A stretch of DNA of 64,000 nucleotides from Mycobacterium sp. IS-836 (GCF_001954275.1 NZ_MBEU01000010.1:1-64000), one strand, 5' to 3'; counted from the stretch's first letter, positions 28,574 through 37,890 are shown. Numbers and translations are program-made. Notes: generated by a model not told the origin, from the letters alone.

Positions 28574-29746
28574 ATGACGGTGTCGCGGCTGCGGCCCTAC
28601 GCCACCACGGTGTTCGCCGAAATGTCGGCGCTGGCCGCGCGGATCGGCGCGGTGAACCTCGGTCAGGGCTTTCCCGACGAGGACGGACCCCCCGCGTTGC
28701 TGAAGGCCGCGCAAGATGCCATCGCCTGCGGCGCCAACCAATACCCGCCAGGGATAGGCATCGCGCCCCTGCGTCACGCGATCGCCGCCCACCGCAAGCG
28801 ACACTTCGGCATCGAATACGACCCCGACACCGAGGTGCTGGTGACCGTCGGCGCCACCGAGGCCATCGCGGCGGCGGTGCTCGGCCTGGTCGAGCCGGGC
28901 TCGGACGTACTGCTGATCGAACCGTTCTACGACTCGTACTCCCCGGTGGTGGCGATGGCCGGCGCGAACCGGCTGGCCGTGCCGCTGGTCCCCCACGGCC
29001 GCGGCTTCGCACTGGACACCGACGCGCTGCGGCGCGCCCTCACACCCCGGACCCGCGCTCTGATCATCAACTCGCCGCACAACCCGACCGGTGCGGTGCT
29101 GAGCCAGACCGAGCTGGCTGCGGTCGCCGAGATCGCGGTGGCGGCAGATCTTTTGGTGATCACCGACGAGGTCTATGAGCACCTGGTCTTCGACAACCGC
29201 CGCCACCTGTCACTGGCCGGGTTCGACGGCATGGCCGAGCGCACCATCACCATCTCCAGCGCCGCCAAGATGTTTAACTGCACCGGCTGGAAGATCGGAT
29301 GGGCGTGCGGCCCAGCCGAACTCATCGCCGGGGTTCGCGCGGCCAAACAGTATCTGAGCTACGTCGGCGGGGCGCCGTTACAGCCCGCCGTGGCCCTCGC
29401 GCTGGATACCGAAGACGCGTGGGTGGCCGAGCTTCGAAGCTCGCTGCAGGCCCGACGAGATCGGCTGGCGTCCGGGCTGAGCGAGATCGGCTTCGAAGTG
29501 CACGACAGCGGCGGCACCTATTTCCTGTGCGCCGATCCGCGGCCGCTCGGCCACGACGACAGCACGGCCTTCTGCGCGGCATTACCGGAGAAGGTTGGCG
29601 TGGCGGCCATCCCGATGTCGGCATTCTGCGATCCGGCCGCCCCGCACCTGGACGTGTGGAATCACCTGGTGCGCTTCACCTTCTGCAAACGCGCCGACAC
29701 CCTCGACGAAGCGATCCGGCGCCTGGCCGCGCTCAACCACCCATAA
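28574..29746 (+). CDS. dapC: PLP-dependent aminotransferase, DapC-type
   Basis: A 390-aa class I/II aminotransferase. The PLP lysine is Lys232 in SSAAKMFNCTGWKIGW, and NSPHNPTGAV and the DEVYEHLVF segment are the expected active-site blocks. The orthologue Rv0858c is annotated as N-succinyldiaminopimelate aminotransferase of lysine/peptidoglycan synthesis, although relatives act on kynurenine or glutamine, so substrate assignment is by orthology. The ATG at 28574 gives the family N-terminus; the frame is open further up but runs through the repeat. It overlaps the convergent SRPBCC gene by 14 bases. Confidence 0.87.
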   Translation: MTVSRLRPYATTVFAEMSALAARIGAVNLGQGFPDEDGPPALLKAAQDAIACGANQYPPGIGIAPLRHAIAAHRKRHFGIEYDPDTEVLVTVGATEAIAAAVLGLVEPGSDVLLIEPFYDSYSPVVAMAGANRLAVPLVPHGRGFALDTDALRRALTPRTRALIINSPHNPTGAVLSQTELAAVAEIAVAADLLVITDEVYEHLVFDNRRHLSLAGFDGMAERTITISSAAKMFNCTGWKIGWACGPAELIAGVRAAKQYLSYVGGAPLQPAVALALDTEDAWVAELRSSLQARRDRLASGLSEIGFEVHDSGGTYFLCADPRPLGHDDSTAFCAALPEKVGVAAIPMSAFCDPAAPHLDVWNHLVRFTFCKRADTLDEAIRRLAALNHP

Positions 29747-30167
29747 CTCGCCAGCGCAGTCCTTCCAGCGCGGCGTGCAGGATCTTCTTGCGGGCCCGGT
29801 TGATCAGGAACTCGGGCAGTGGTGCCGACGGTTCGACGGTGATGCCGAATCGCACGCGGGTCCTATCGTCGCCCTCACGGGTCAAGTTGTACTCGCCGTG
29901 CTGACCATGTTGGTGGATGGTCTTTTTGGCGTCCCACACCATCCAGTCCTGCCCCCAGTGGTACTCGAGAAACTGCGTGTCGACGATGCCCATCACCCTG
30001 ATCGTGACCTTCACGTGGTGCGGCCGGCCGTCGGGATAGGTGTCGACCACTTCGGCCTTCTTGTGCACCGCGGACCACGACGGCACGGTGTCCATGTCGG
30101 CGAGCGCGTCGATGATGACATCCGGGGGCGCATTGATGACGATTTCCGCCGACGCTTGTACGGCCAC
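29733..30167 (-). CDS. SRPBCC/START-like protein, Rv0857-like
   Basis: A 144-aa polyketide cyclase/START-family protein starting at GTG: A-x-A-E-I-V-I-N-A-P-P-D-V-I-I-D-A-L-A-D-M. It is a close tandem paralogue of the protein encoded immediately upstream (30170-30619); both share YPDGRPHHVKxTI, LEYHWGxDW and a GEY/VEYxL core. A single-domain hydrophobic-ligand binder with unknown ligand. The two-base gap and common strand suggest an operon running from the 31763 gene through far to here. Confidence 0.85.
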   Translation of the reverse strand: MAVQASAEIVINAPPDVIIDALADMDTVPSWSAVHKKAEVVDTYPDGRPHHVKVTIRVMGIVDTQFLEYHWGQDWMVWDAKKTIHQHGQHGEYNLTREGDDRTRVRFGITVEPSAPLPEFLINRARKKILHAALEGLRWRVMGG

Positions 30168-30169
30168 TG

Positions 30170-30619
30170 CTAATCACCCGGATCGCGGCCGCCCCTGACC
30201 AGATCGGTCAGCCCCTTCACCGAGGCGTTGAGGACGTTTTCTGCCGCCCGCCTGACGACGAAACCGGGGATCGGCCCCGCGGGTTCGACCGTGATGTCGA
30301 AACGCACGCGCGTCTTGTCGACACCCTCGGGCTTGAGGGTGTACTCGACGTGCTGGCCATGCTGCTGGGCGGTGCCTTTGGCGTCGTAGACAACCCAGTC
30401 TGGGCCCCAGTGGTATTCGAGCATCTCTCTATCGACGAGCCCCAGAATCTTGATCGTGGCCTTGACGTGATGGGGCCGACCGTCGGGATAACGGTCGATC
30501 ACTTCGACTTGTTTGTGTAGCGGCGACCACGATGAAAGGACGCCGACATCTGTCAGCGCCTCCATGACCACTTCTGGCGGCGCATCAACGACGAATTCCC
30601 GTGATGCTTTTACTGCCAC
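30170..30619 (-). CDS. SRPBCC/START-like protein, Rv0856-like
   Basis: A 149-aa START-like protein, paralogue of its downstream neighbour. It starts at GTG 30619 (VAVKASREFVVDAPPEVVMEAL), in the position that aligns with the GTG of the paralogue; a TTG nine bases upstream is disfavoured. The tandem duplication is conserved in M. tuberculosis (Rv0856/Rv0857). The tail is basic (VRGGRDPGD). Ligand unknown. Confidence 0.85.
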   Translation of the reverse strand: MAVKASREFVVDAPPEVVMEALTDVGVLSSWSPLHKQVEVIDRYPDGRPHHVKATIKILGLVDREMLEYHWGPDWVVYDAKGTAQQHGQHVEYTLKPEGVDKTRVRFDITVEPAGPIPGFVVRRAAENVLNASVKGLTDLVRGGRDPGD

Positions 30620-30677
30620 TGATAACAACCTAACCCCGGCGACCTATCTGCGGCTGGTGTTCGGCGTGATTATTTAG

Positions 30678-31757
30678 CTACCAGCCGATTTCGGCAATCG
30701 GTGTCGTGGTCGCCGGCGGCGGCCCGACCGGCCCGGCCGGCGTTCGGGAAAACCGCGGCGCCGGCGCGGCCTGTTCGACGCCGTGGGCGGTGATCACCGT
30801 CGAGCGCGCGTTCAAATGCTCGTTGGTCGCGGCTTCGCTCCACGTCAATACCGGGGTGACGCACGCATCGGTGCCGGCGAAAACCTGGGCCCACTCGTCG
30901 CGGGTCCGGCTGGCGAACCGTTGCGCGAAGACGTCGTACATCCGTGGGTATGAACCGATGTCGAGCTGGCCGGGGACCTCGTCCTGGGTCAGGCCGAGCC
31001 CGGCCAGCAGCGCCGCGAAGAATTGCGGCTCGATGGCACCCACGGCCATGTACTTGCCGTCGGCTGTCTCGTAGCAGCGGTAGAACGGGGCGCCGCCGTC
31101 GAGCAGGAACGACTCGCGCCGGTCGCGCAGCGCGCCGGTGGACTTCATCGTCCACATCATTTGTGCGAGCACGCTGACCCCGTCGACCATCGCGGCGTCG
31201 ACGACCTGTCCCTTGCCCGACCGTTCGCGCTCATACAGCGCCACCGCGATGCCCAGCAGCACGAGCATCGAGCCGCCGCCGAAGTCGGCGACCAGATTCA
31301 GCGGCGGCATGGGCGGCCGGTCGGCGTAGCCGAGCGCCGACAGCGCGCCGGTCTGCGACAGATAGTTGATGTCGTGGCCGGCCGTCGCGGCCAGTGGCCC
31401 GTCCTGCCCCCAGCCGGTGATCCGCGCGTAGATCAGTCGCGGATTGACCGCCGCGCAGTCGTCGGGCCCGATGCCCAATCGTTCGCAGGTGCCGGGCCGG
31501 AAACAGTCCAGCAGGACGTCGGCCTTCGCGGCCAACTCCAGCAGCGTCCCCGGCTGCGTCTTGACGTCCAGGTCGACGATCCGCTTCCCGCGGTGCAGCA
31601 GGTCGCGGTCCTCGGGTGGCATCGTGAGTCCGCCGGGTCGGCGGACTCGCACCACGTCGGCACCCAGGTCCGCGAGCACCATCCCCGCGTGCGGCCCCGG
31701 TCCGATGCCGCCGAGTTCGATGACCCTCACCCCGGCCAACGGGCCCCCGCCGGTCAC
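30678..31757 (-). CDS. far: Class III CoA-transferase family, alpha-methylacyl-CoA racemase (Far)
   Basis: A 359-aa family III CoA-transferase fold protein. It keeps the racemase catalytic residues known in mycobacterial MCR: His128 (AGHDINYLSQTG), Asp158 (VADFGGGS) and Glu243 (VGAIEPQFF), each offset by two from the published His126/Asp156/Glu241. It therefore probably epimerises 2-methylacyl-CoA so that branched chains can enter beta-oxidation, rather than moving CoA. Orthologue of Rv0855. Flanked on both sides by START-like genes on the same strand (six bases to the upstream one). Confidence 0.88.
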   Translation of the reverse strand: MTGGGPLAGVRVIELGGIGPGPHAGMVLADLGADVVRVRRPGGLTMPPEDRDLLHRGKRIVDLDVKTQPGTLLELAAKADVLLDCFRPGTCERLGIGPDDCAAVNPRLIYARITGWGQDGPLAATAGHDINYLSQTGALSALGYADRPPMPPLNLVADFGGGSMLVLLGIAVALYERERSGKGQVVDAAMVDGVSVLAQMMWTMKSTGALRDRRESFLLDGGAPFYRCYETADGKYMAVGAIEPQFFAALLAGLGLTQDEVPGQLDIGSYPRMYDVFAQRFASRTRDEWAQVFAGTDACVTPVLTWSEAATNEHLNARSTVITAHGVEQAAPAPRFSRTPAGPVGPPPATTTPIAEIGW

Positions 31758-31762
31758 GCTGG

Positions 31763-32206
31763 CTACTTACCCTTCTTGACCTTGAGCACGCGGTCGCGCA
31801 GGCCCTTGGTGCCGGTGTCGATCGTCCCTTTCACTGCGCGCTTCAACACGAAGCCGGGCAGCGGTACCACCGGGTCGACGCTGATCTCGAATTTGACTTT
31901 CGTCTTGTCGCCCTCGGGTACCAACGTGTAGGACGCGTCCTGCGAACGCTGTTGGCCGGAGCTGACCAGCGTCCAGCTCACCTTGTTCTCGCTCCAGGTG
32001 TAGGCCACCACCTGCTCGTCGGTGATGCCGGCGGCTTTGACTTTCATCTTGACCTTGCTGGGCCGGCCGTCCTCGCCCCTCTCGAGCACTTCGGAGCTCT
32101 GGTGGGGCTCCGACCACTCCGGCAGCGATTCGAAATCGGCGATGACGTCGAGAATCTCCTCGGGGCTGGCTTCGATGACAATGTCGCGTGTTTCGTTGAT
32201 CGCCAT
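31763..32206 (-). CDS. SRPBCC/START-like protein, Rv0854-like
   Basis: A 147-aa START-family protein beginning AINETRDIVIEASPEEILDVIADFESLPEWS, the classic coenzyme Q-binding/cyclase signature, with a very basic C-terminus (VKKGK). The ATG at 32206 is the family start; upstream extension to 32251 is unsupported. It is the third START-like gene around far and divergent from the decarboxylase gene by 65 bp. Ligand unknown. Confidence 0.85.
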   Translation of the reverse strand: MAINETRDIVIEASPEEILDVIADFESLPEWSEPHQSSEVLERGEDGRPSKVKMKVKAAGITDEQVVAYTWSENKVSWTLVSSGQQRSQDASYTLVPEGDKTKVKFEISVDPVVPLPGFVLKRAVKGTIDTGTKGLRDRVLKVKKGK

Positions 32207-32271
32207 GGCCCGCACGATAGCGAAACGCCGTCGGGCCGGAGGCGGTTTCAACCGGGCGTACCGTCGTCCTC

Positions 32272-33936
32272 GTGACCTACACCGTCGGCGACTACCTCCT
32301 GGACCGCCTCGCCGAGCTCGGCGTCTCCGAGATCTTCGGCGTTCCCGGCGACTACAACCTGGAATTCCTCGACCACATCGTCGCCCATCCGGTCATTCGG
32401 TGGGTGGGCAGCGCCAACGAGCTGAACGCCGGCTACGCCGCCGACGGTTACGGGCGGTTGCGTGGAATGTCAGCACTGGTAACGACATTCGGCGTGGGTG
32501 AGCTCTCGGCGGCCAACGCTATCGCGGGCAGCTACGCCGAGCACGTGCCCGTCGTCCATATCGTCGGCGGTCCCTCAAAAGATGCCCAGGGCGCCCGGCG
32601 GGCGCTGCATCATTCGCTCGGCGACGGGGACTTCGAGCATTTCTTCCGGATCAGCCGGGAAATCACCTGCGCCCAAGCCAATCTCATGCCGGCCACCGCG
32701 TGCAGGGAGATCGACCGCGTGCTGTCCGAGGTGCGTGAACAGAAGCGGCCCGGGTACATCCTGCTCTCCACCGACGTGGCCCGCTTCCCGACCGAGCCGC
32801 CCGAGGCGCCGTTGCCCCGCTACTCCGGAGGCACCAGCCCGCGCGCGCTGGCAATGTTCGTCGAGGCCGCGACCGGCCTCATCGGCGACCATCGGCTGAC
32901 CGTGCTCGCCGACTTGCTGGTGCACCGGCTGCAGGCGGTCAAGGAGCTCGAGGCGTTGCTGGCCGCGGACGTGGTGCCGCACGCGACGTTGATGTGGGGA
33001 AAGAGTCTGCTCGACGAGAGCTCGCCGAACTTCCTGGGCATCTACGCGGGCGCGGCCAGCGCCGAATGGGTGCGCGCGGCGATCGAGGAGGCGCCGGTGC
33101 TGGTGACGGCCGGGGTGGTGTTCACCGACATGGTCAGCGGTTTCTTCAGTCAGCGCATCGACCCGGCCCGAACCATCGACGTCGGGCAGTACCAAAGCAG
33201 TGTGGCCGGCGAGGTTTTCGCGCCGCTGGAGATGGGCGCCGCGCTGGAGGCCCTGGCCACGATCCTCGCCCGGCGCGGGATCACCTCACCGCCGGTGGCA
33301 TCGCCGCCGGCCGAACCCCTGCCGCCACCGCCCCCGCGCGATCAACCGCTGACCCAGAAGATGGTGTGGGATCGCCTGTGCGTCGCGCTCACACCGGGCA
33401 ACGTGGTCCTCGCCGATCAGGGAACGTCGTTCTACGGGATGGCGGATCACCGGCTCCCGCAGGGCGTCACCTTCATCGGTCAACCGCTTTGGGGCTCAAT
33501 CGGTTACACGCTGCCCGCCGCGGTCGGCGCGGCGGTGGCGCATCCGGACCGCCGGATCGTGTTGCTGATCGGCGACGGGGCCGCGCAACTGACCGTCCAG
33601 GAGCTCGGCACCTTCTCCCGCGAGGGGTTGTCGCCAGTGATCGTGGTGGTCAACAACGACGGCTACACCGTCGAACGGGCGATTCACGGGGAGACCGCAC
33701 CCTACAACGACATCGTCAGCTGGAAGTGGACCGATGTCCCCAACGCGCTGGGCGCGGTCGACCACCTGGCGTTCCGGGCGCAGACCTACGGTGAGCTCGA
33801 CGACGCGTTCAACGTCGCCGCGCAACATCGAGACCGCATGGTGTTCGTCGAGGTGGTCCTACCGCGGCTCGAAATCCCGCCCCTGCTTGCTCAACTCGTC
33901 GGCCCCATGTCACCGGACGGCACCCGGCGCCGCTGA
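32272..33936 (+). CDS. kdc: Thiamine-diphosphate alpha-keto acid decarboxylase (Kdc/Pdc)
   Basis: A 554-aa ThDP enzyme that decarboxylates 2-oxo acids to aldehydes. Visible: catalytic Glu50 ([16 protein letters not shown]), the His-His pair in [10 protein letters not shown], a middle domain, and the C-terminal ThDP/Mg motif G-D-G-A-A-Q starting near residue 434 and ending in NNDGYTVE. It is the orthologue of Rv0853c, a broad branched-chain and aromatic 2-oxo acid decarboxylase. It starts at GTG 32272. A proline-rich linker ([13 protein letters not shown]) joins the middle and C-terminal domains. Confidence 0.93.
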   Translation: MTYTVGDYLLDRLAELGVSEIFGVPGDYNLEFLDHIVAHPVIRWVGSANELNAGYAADGYGRLRGMSALVTTFGVGELSAANAIAGSYAEHVPVVHIVGGPSKDAQGARRALHHSLGDGDFEHFFRISREITCAQANLMPATACREIDRVLSEVREQKRPGYILLSTDVARFPTEPPEAPLPRYSGGTSPRALAMFVEAATGLIGDHRLTVLADLLVHRLQAVKELEALLAADVVPHATLMWGKSLLDESSPNFLGIYAGAASAEWVRAAIEEAPVLVTAGVVFTDMVSGFFSQRIDPARTIDVGQYQSSVAGEVFAPLEMGAALEALATILARRGITSPPVASPPAEPLPPPPPRDQPLTQKMVWDRLCVALTPGNVVLADQGTSFYGMADHRLPQGVTFIGQPLWGSIGYTLPAAVGAAVAHPDRRIVLLIGDGAAQLTVQELGTFSREGLSPVIVVVNNDGYTVERAIHGETAPYNDIVSWKWTDVPNALGAVDHLAFRAQTYGELDDAFNVAAQHRDRMVFVEVVLPRLEIPPLLAQLVGPMSPDGTRRR

Positions 33937-33941
33937 AATGA

Positions 33942-34127
33942 CTAGACCGACGGCGCCGTTCGGTCCGGCGCCGACGATCGCAGCATCGCCTGGACCGTCC
34001 GCCGGCAGCGCCCGCAGTCGGCACCCGCTCCGCACGCCTGGGCGACGTCCTTGGTCGTCGATGCCCCGGCCGCGACGGCGTCGCCCACCGTCTGGCTGGT
34101 GACTCCGTTACACAGGCACACGAACAT
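33942..34127 (-). CDS. bfd: Bacterioferritin-associated ferredoxin (Bfd) family
   Basis: A 61-aa [2Fe-2S] protein. Cys4, Cys6, Cys38 and Cys41 (CLC and CGRC) occupy exactly the positions of the cluster ligands in E. coli Bfd; an extra Cys32 precedes them. Bfd reduces the ferric core of bacterioferritin to release iron. No bacterioferritin gene is nearby: the neighbours are the convergent decarboxylase (five-base gap) and an upstream two-domain protein with FadD and amidohydrolase. It may serve a different partner here. Confidence 0.88.
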   Translation of the reverse strand: MFVCLCNGVTSQTVGDAVAAGASTTKDVAQACGAGADCGRCRRTVQAMLRSSAPDRTAPSV

Positions 34128-34137
34128 ACCGGCGAGC

Positions 34138-34764
34138 TCAGTCCGCCTCGATGCGCATCGTGTCGAAAAGCCGGCCGACGAACAACGGCGGGTGGGCGCC
34201 GACGCCCACGCTCGACATCCATTGCGCCGGGGCGTCGGGATGGTCGATCCAACGCCGCGCGCTGTCCTCGTCGGGGAATTCCGACAGGATCAGGACCTCG
34301 TGTTCGTCATCGAAAGCCTGGAAGACCCAGGCCTTTCGGACGCCGGCCACGGTAAGCCCGTCCATCGCCGAACGGAACCCCGCGGTCAGGGTTGACACAT
34401 CGTCGACGGACGCGATGGCGGCTACCACGACGCCGGGCGCCCCGGTTCCTGGCGGGTCCGCCGGCACGAACCTGTCGATGATCTCGCCGGCGAAGACGGC
34501 GGGAATGTCTTCGACGCCGGCGGCATCGAACCAATCGAAGAAGACCCGCGAGCGCAGCAATTCCACAATCGGCTCACGGCTGTGTACTCCGATCATCACG
34601 AGCACGCGGCCGTGGTCGTGGGTGGACGTGTACACCAGGACGTGGTGTGCGCCGATGTCGGAGAGCGCCGCCTTGTTCCGCTCGAGCAGCGGCCACACCT
34701 TGGTCGGGTCCGGTATCCGGTAGTCCGATGCGATCACCATCGAGTGAATATCGCCGGTAGTCAA
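34138..34764 (-). CDS. Uncharacterised two-repeat dimeric alpha/beta-like protein
   Basis: A 208-aa soluble protein, not confidently recognised. It seems to hold two similar halves: VLVYTSTHDHGRVLVMIGVHSREPIVELLRS and AWVFQAFDDEHEVLILSEFPDEDSARRWI, each the pattern of a ferredoxin-like dimeric alpha/beta barrel domain. The TTG at 34764 is proposed as start because AAGGA stands eight bases before it and it overlaps the FadD stop by three bases (TTGA); the ATG at 34740 lacks any ribosome binding site but cannot be excluded. It is the third gene of the amidohydrolase-FadD operon. Confidence 0.6.
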   Translation of the reverse strand: MTTGDIHSMVIASDYRIPDPTKVWPLLERNKAALSDIGAHHVLVYTSTHDHGRVLVMIGVHSREPIVELLRSRVFFDWFDAAGVEDIPAVFAGEIIDRFVPADPPGTGAPGVVVAAIASVDDVSTLTAGFRSAMDGLTVAGVRKAWVFQAFDDEHEVLILSEFPDEDSARRWIDHPDAPAQWMSSVGVGAHPPLFVGRLFDTMRIEAD

Positions 34765-36203
34765 TGGAGTTGGTCCTTCATCACTTTCCCCGTGGCGTTG
34801 AGCGGCAGCGCTTCGAGGAACTTGATGGATCTCGGCGCTTTGAATCCCGCCATCCGCTCTCGGCACCACGCGATCAGGTCGTCTTCGGACACTGTAGTTT
34901 TTGCCACCACGAAAGCCATACCCACCTGGCCGAGGCGATCGTCGGGGACCCCGATTACGGCGGCCTGCGCCACCGCCGGGTGCTCGAGCAGGAAGCCCTC
35001 GATCTCCGCCGGATACGCGTTGAACCCACCCACGATGAACATGTCCTTCTTGCGGCCCACCACGCGAAGGCGGCCCGTGTCGCTGAACGTGCCCAGGTCT
35101 CCCGTGTGCAGCCAGCCATCGTCGTCGATCGCCTGCGCGGTGGCGTCGGGCTCGCCGAGGTAGCCCTGCATGACGCCGTAGCCGCGGACGAGCACCTCGC
35201 CGTCGGCGGCGATGCGCACCTCGACCTCCTCGCAGGGCAGGCCCGCGGTAGTCGCGACATCCTCGAAGGAGTCGCCGGGCCGCGACAACGTGACGTTGCC
35301 CGCCTCGGTCAGGCCGTAGCCGGTCATCAACGTCTGGAAGGGCAATTCGCCGTGGATGCGTCGAACCAGCTCGACAGGGATGTCGGCGGCGCCCGTGACG
35401 CCCGCACGTAACGACGCCAGCTTGCCCTTGTCGTCGACCGTCAGCAGCGAGTGGTACAGCGTCGGCGGGCCGGGAAGCATCGTAATGCGTTCGCGTTCAA
35501 TGAGATTCACGACACCGTCGATGTCGAAAACTTGTACCGGGACCATCGTCGCGCCGCGCAGGAAGGATGCGATCAGCCCCGCTTTCAAGCCGAAGGTGTG
35601 GAAGTACGGGTTGATCTGCAGATAGCGATCGCCTTCGCGCAGATCGGCCAGCGTCGCCCACTCTTCGTACATGCGCAGCGTCTGCTGATGGTTCATCATC
35701 GCGCCCTTGGGGCGGCCGGTGGTGCCGGACGTGAAGATGACGTCGGCGATGTCGGTACCGCTCACAGCACTCTCGAACGGCCTACCGCTGGTGAGGAAGT
35801 CGGACTTCAGATCGATGACCGGTATCCCCGCCGGTGCGGTGTAGTCCTGGTCCAGAAATCCCTTCTGCACCAGGACGGCGTTCGCCCCACTGCGGCCGAT
35901 GATGTCGCTCGCTTCTTCGGTCTTGAACCGGGTGTTGACCGGCACCAGCACGCCGCCCGCGGTGAGTAGCCCAAACGCAGCGATTATCCACTCGGCCGAG
36001 TTGGGTGCCCAGATGGCGACCCGGTCACCCTTGTCGACCCCAAGCTCGGCGAAAGCGCCTGCGGCACAACGTATTCGCTCGACGACCTCGGTGAAGGTCA
36101 AGCGCAGCGGACCGTCGACAATCGCTTCCGCGTCGCCGAAGCGGTCCGCCGCGCTCAAGACCATCTCGGGGATGGTCCGCCAAGCGGGGTCGGCCGGCGT
36201 CAC
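34761..36203 (-). CDS. Acyl-CoA synthetase, FadD3-like
   Basis: A 480-aa ANL-superfamily AMP-forming ligase that activates a carboxylic acid to its CoA ester. The P-loop IFTSGTTGRPKGAM, GYGLTEAG, the GDLG motif (TGDLG), the hinge RKKDMFIVGGFNAYPAEIE and the catalytic Lys in NATGKVMKDQLH are all present. Length and motif wording resemble FadD3 (Rv3561), which activates the steroid-derived indane acid HIP, but the substrate here is not proven. The GTG start overlaps the amidohydrolase stop by four bases (GTGA). Confidence 0.9.
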   Translation of the reverse strand: MTPADPAWRTIPEMVLSAADRFGDAEAIVDGPLRLTFTEVVERIRCAAGAFAELGVDKGDRVAIWAPNSAEWIIAAFGLLTAGGVLVPVNTRFKTEEASDIIGRSGANAVLVQKGFLDQDYTAPAGIPVIDLKSDFLTSGRPFESAVSGTDIADVIFTSGTTGRPKGAMMNHQQTLRMYEEWATLADLREGDRYLQINPYFHTFGLKAGLIASFLRGATMVPVQVFDIDGVVNLIERERITMLPGPPTLYHSLLTVDDKGKLASLRAGVTGAADIPVELVRRIHGELPFQTLMTGYGLTEAGNVTLSRPGDSFEDVATTAGLPCEEVEVRIAADGEVLVRGYGVMQGYLGEPDATAQAIDDDGWLHTGDLGTFSDTGRLRVVGRKKDMFIVGGFNAYPAEIEGFLLEHPAVAQAAVIGVPDDRLGQVGMAFVVAKTTVSEDDLIAWCRERMAGFKAPRSIKFLEALPLNATGKVMKDQLH

Positions 36204-37390
36204 ACCGTGACGAGCCGACCGAGGTTGCCGCCCATGATCTTTGCCTGATCCTCGACGGGAAGGTGCGACAACGCGTTGACGTAGAAGGTCGGCTCAGCCA
36301 GCCCTTCGGGGTGCGGCCAGTCCGAGCCGTACAGCACCCGGTCCACGCCGACGAGGTTGACCAGATCGTCGATGCCGTCCTCGAAGAACGGGCTGACATG
36401 GATGCGGTTCTTGACCATCTCGACCGGGTCGCTCGGGAAGACTTCCGGGGCCTTCCGGAAGACCTCGGCCAGGCCGTCCAATAGCGGGGTCATCCACTTC
36501 GAACCGGCCTCGACGATCGCGACCTTCAGCTTCGGGTGGCGGTAGAGCGCGCCGTGAATGACCCAGGAGCCAACCGCGTCCTGGATCGGCCGCCACTCGT
36601 TGAGGATGCCCATCGCATTGGTTTGGAACGGCAGCATCTCCTGTTCGGCGCCGTCCCACTCGGAGGTGTAGCGGGAGTAGCCGCTGTCGCTGGAGTGCAT
36701 GCCGACCAGCACGTCGTGCTCGACGACGCGCTCCCAGAAGGGGTCGAACTCGGGCACCGCGAACGACCGCGGGCCACGAAACCCGGGGACGGGAGCCGGG
36801 CGGATCAGGATGCAGCGGGCACCGCGCTTGACCGCCCATTCCAGCTCCTCGATCGCCTTCTCCACGATCGGCAGGGTGATGACCGGGGTGGTAAATATCC
36901 GGTTCTGGTAGTTGAAGCCCCAGACCTCGTCGAGCCATTCATTGAGGGCATGGATCAGGACGTGGATGGCGACCGGGTCGTCGCGCAGTCGTTCCTCGAG
37001 CAGGCTGGCCAGCGTCGGAAACATCAACGTGCGGTCCAGCCCCAGCTCGTTCATCTTCTCCAGGCGGGGGCCGGGCTCGAAGAACGCCGGGATCGCGCGC
37101 ATCGGCTCGCCAAACAGCTCGCGCTTGGTTTTGCCGTCCGGGTTGCCGAACTTGAAATACTCCTCCCAGGCGCCCGGCCGGGCGACGACCTCGAACGTCG
37201 GGTTGGGAATGTAGTTGCTGATGTGGCCGCGGATTGCGATCTTGGTCCGCCCGTTGACCTGCACGTACTGGACGAAGTCCTTGTACTGCTTCGGCAGGAA
37301 CTTGGTCAGCGCCTCCGGCGGCTCGTAGAGATGGTTATCCGCGTCAAAGATCGGAAACGGGACGTCTTCCCGGTGCGACAACTGCCCCAT
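36200..37390 (-). CDS. Metal-dependent amidohydrolase (Amidohydro_2, decarboxylase-like)
   Basis: A 396-aa TIM-barrel hydrolase of the Amidohydro_2 class, which holds 2-hydroxy-acid decarboxylases and hydrolases. The metal-binding start is FDADNHLYEPPEAL (D-x-D-x-H), and the barrel ends with LYGSDWPHPEGLAEP (catalytic Asp). The ATG at 37390 is preceded by a strong GAAGGAGG. It leads an operon with a FadD ligase and the 208-aa protein. A 15-bp dyad (37413-37427) lies 22 bp upstream of the start and may control it. Confidence 0.88.
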   Translation of the reverse strand: MGQLSHREDVPFPIFDADNHLYEPPEALTKFLPKQYKDFVQYVQVNGRTKIAIRGHISNYIPNPTFEVVARPGAWEEYFKFGNPDGKTKRELFGEPMRAIPAFFEPGPRLEKMNELGLDRTLMFPTLASLLEERLRDDPVAIHVLIHALNEWLDEVWGFNYQNRIFTTPVITLPIVEKAIEELEWAVKRGARCILIRPAPVPGFRGPRSFAVPEFDPFWERVVEHDVLVGMHSSDSGYSRYTSEWDGAEQEMLPFQTNAMGILNEWRPIQDAVGSWVIHGALYRHPKLKVAIVEAGSKWMTPLLDGLAEVFRKAPEVFPSDPVEMVKNRIHVSPFFEDGIDDLVNLVGVDRVLYGSDWPHPEGLAEPTFYVNALSHLPVEDQAKIMGGNLGRLVTV

Positions 37391-37412
37391 GAAATCCTCC
37401 TTCTTGATTTGT

Positions 37413-37427
37413 GAGAATACTATTCTC
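37413..37427. promoter_or_regulatory. 15-bp palindromic operator candidate before the amidohydrolase
   Basis: GAGAATA-C-TATTCTC is a perfect 7-bp dyad around one base. It covers the expected -10 of the minus-strand amidohydrolase operon (TAGTAT on that strand) and is 22 bp from its ATG. Similar 15-mers occur at 37934-37948 and 60478-60492, before other genes of lipid catabolism. Confidence 0.6.
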
Positions 37428-37470
37428 TGCGCATGGCTAACCGCAACGTGCACCCCGCCGGGGACCGCGA

Positions 37471-37890
37471 TCAGCAGCTGACGACGATTTTGAACGTGGC
37501 GGTGGCCGGTTCATTCGGGTTGTCGGCCTTGTAACCATGGGCCGTGCCGGTGATCGTGAATTTGCCGGAGCTCAGGCTCGAGTTGGCATCGCCGTCGCCG
37601 CCTTGGGAGTACATCCCGGTGAACCCGGCCAGATTGCGGATGCGCACGGAGTTGACGTTGGCGCGCTCTGAGTGTTCGTCGACGGCGACGGTGGCGCCGG
37701 CAAAATCGCCACCGATGTCAATCTTCCGGTACCACTCCACCTGGCTGCACTTGACGTTATGGAATGTCGAGCTGTTTCCGTTGACGGTCACTGATGCCGT
37801 GGCGGATTGCGGGTCTTGCGGTCGTGGGGTGCAACCAGCCACGACGGCGACGGAGAGCGCCACACCGGCCACCGCGATTCGGTTGACCAT
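37471..37890 (-). CDS. LpqH-family (19-kDa antigen type) lipoprotein
   Basis: A 139-aa lipoprotein. The signal peptide ends in the lipobox V-A-G-C20, so Cys20 is lipidated and the protein is anchored to the outer face of the membrane. The mature part (ATASVTVNGN, CSQVEWYRKIDIGGD, GKFTITGTAHGYKADNPNEPATATFKI) matches the mycobacterial LpqH fold with two cysteines (about 49 and 139) that may pair. Family members are abundant TLR2 agonists whose cellular role is unclear. GGAGG precedes the ATG. Confidence 0.88.
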   Translation of the reverse strand: MVNRIAVAGVALSVAVVAGCTPRPQDPQSATASVTVNGNSSTFHNVKCSQVEWYRKIDIGGDFAGATVAVDEHSERANVNSVRIRNLAGFTGMYSQGGDGDANSSLSSGKFTITGTAHGYKADNPNEPATATFKIVVSC

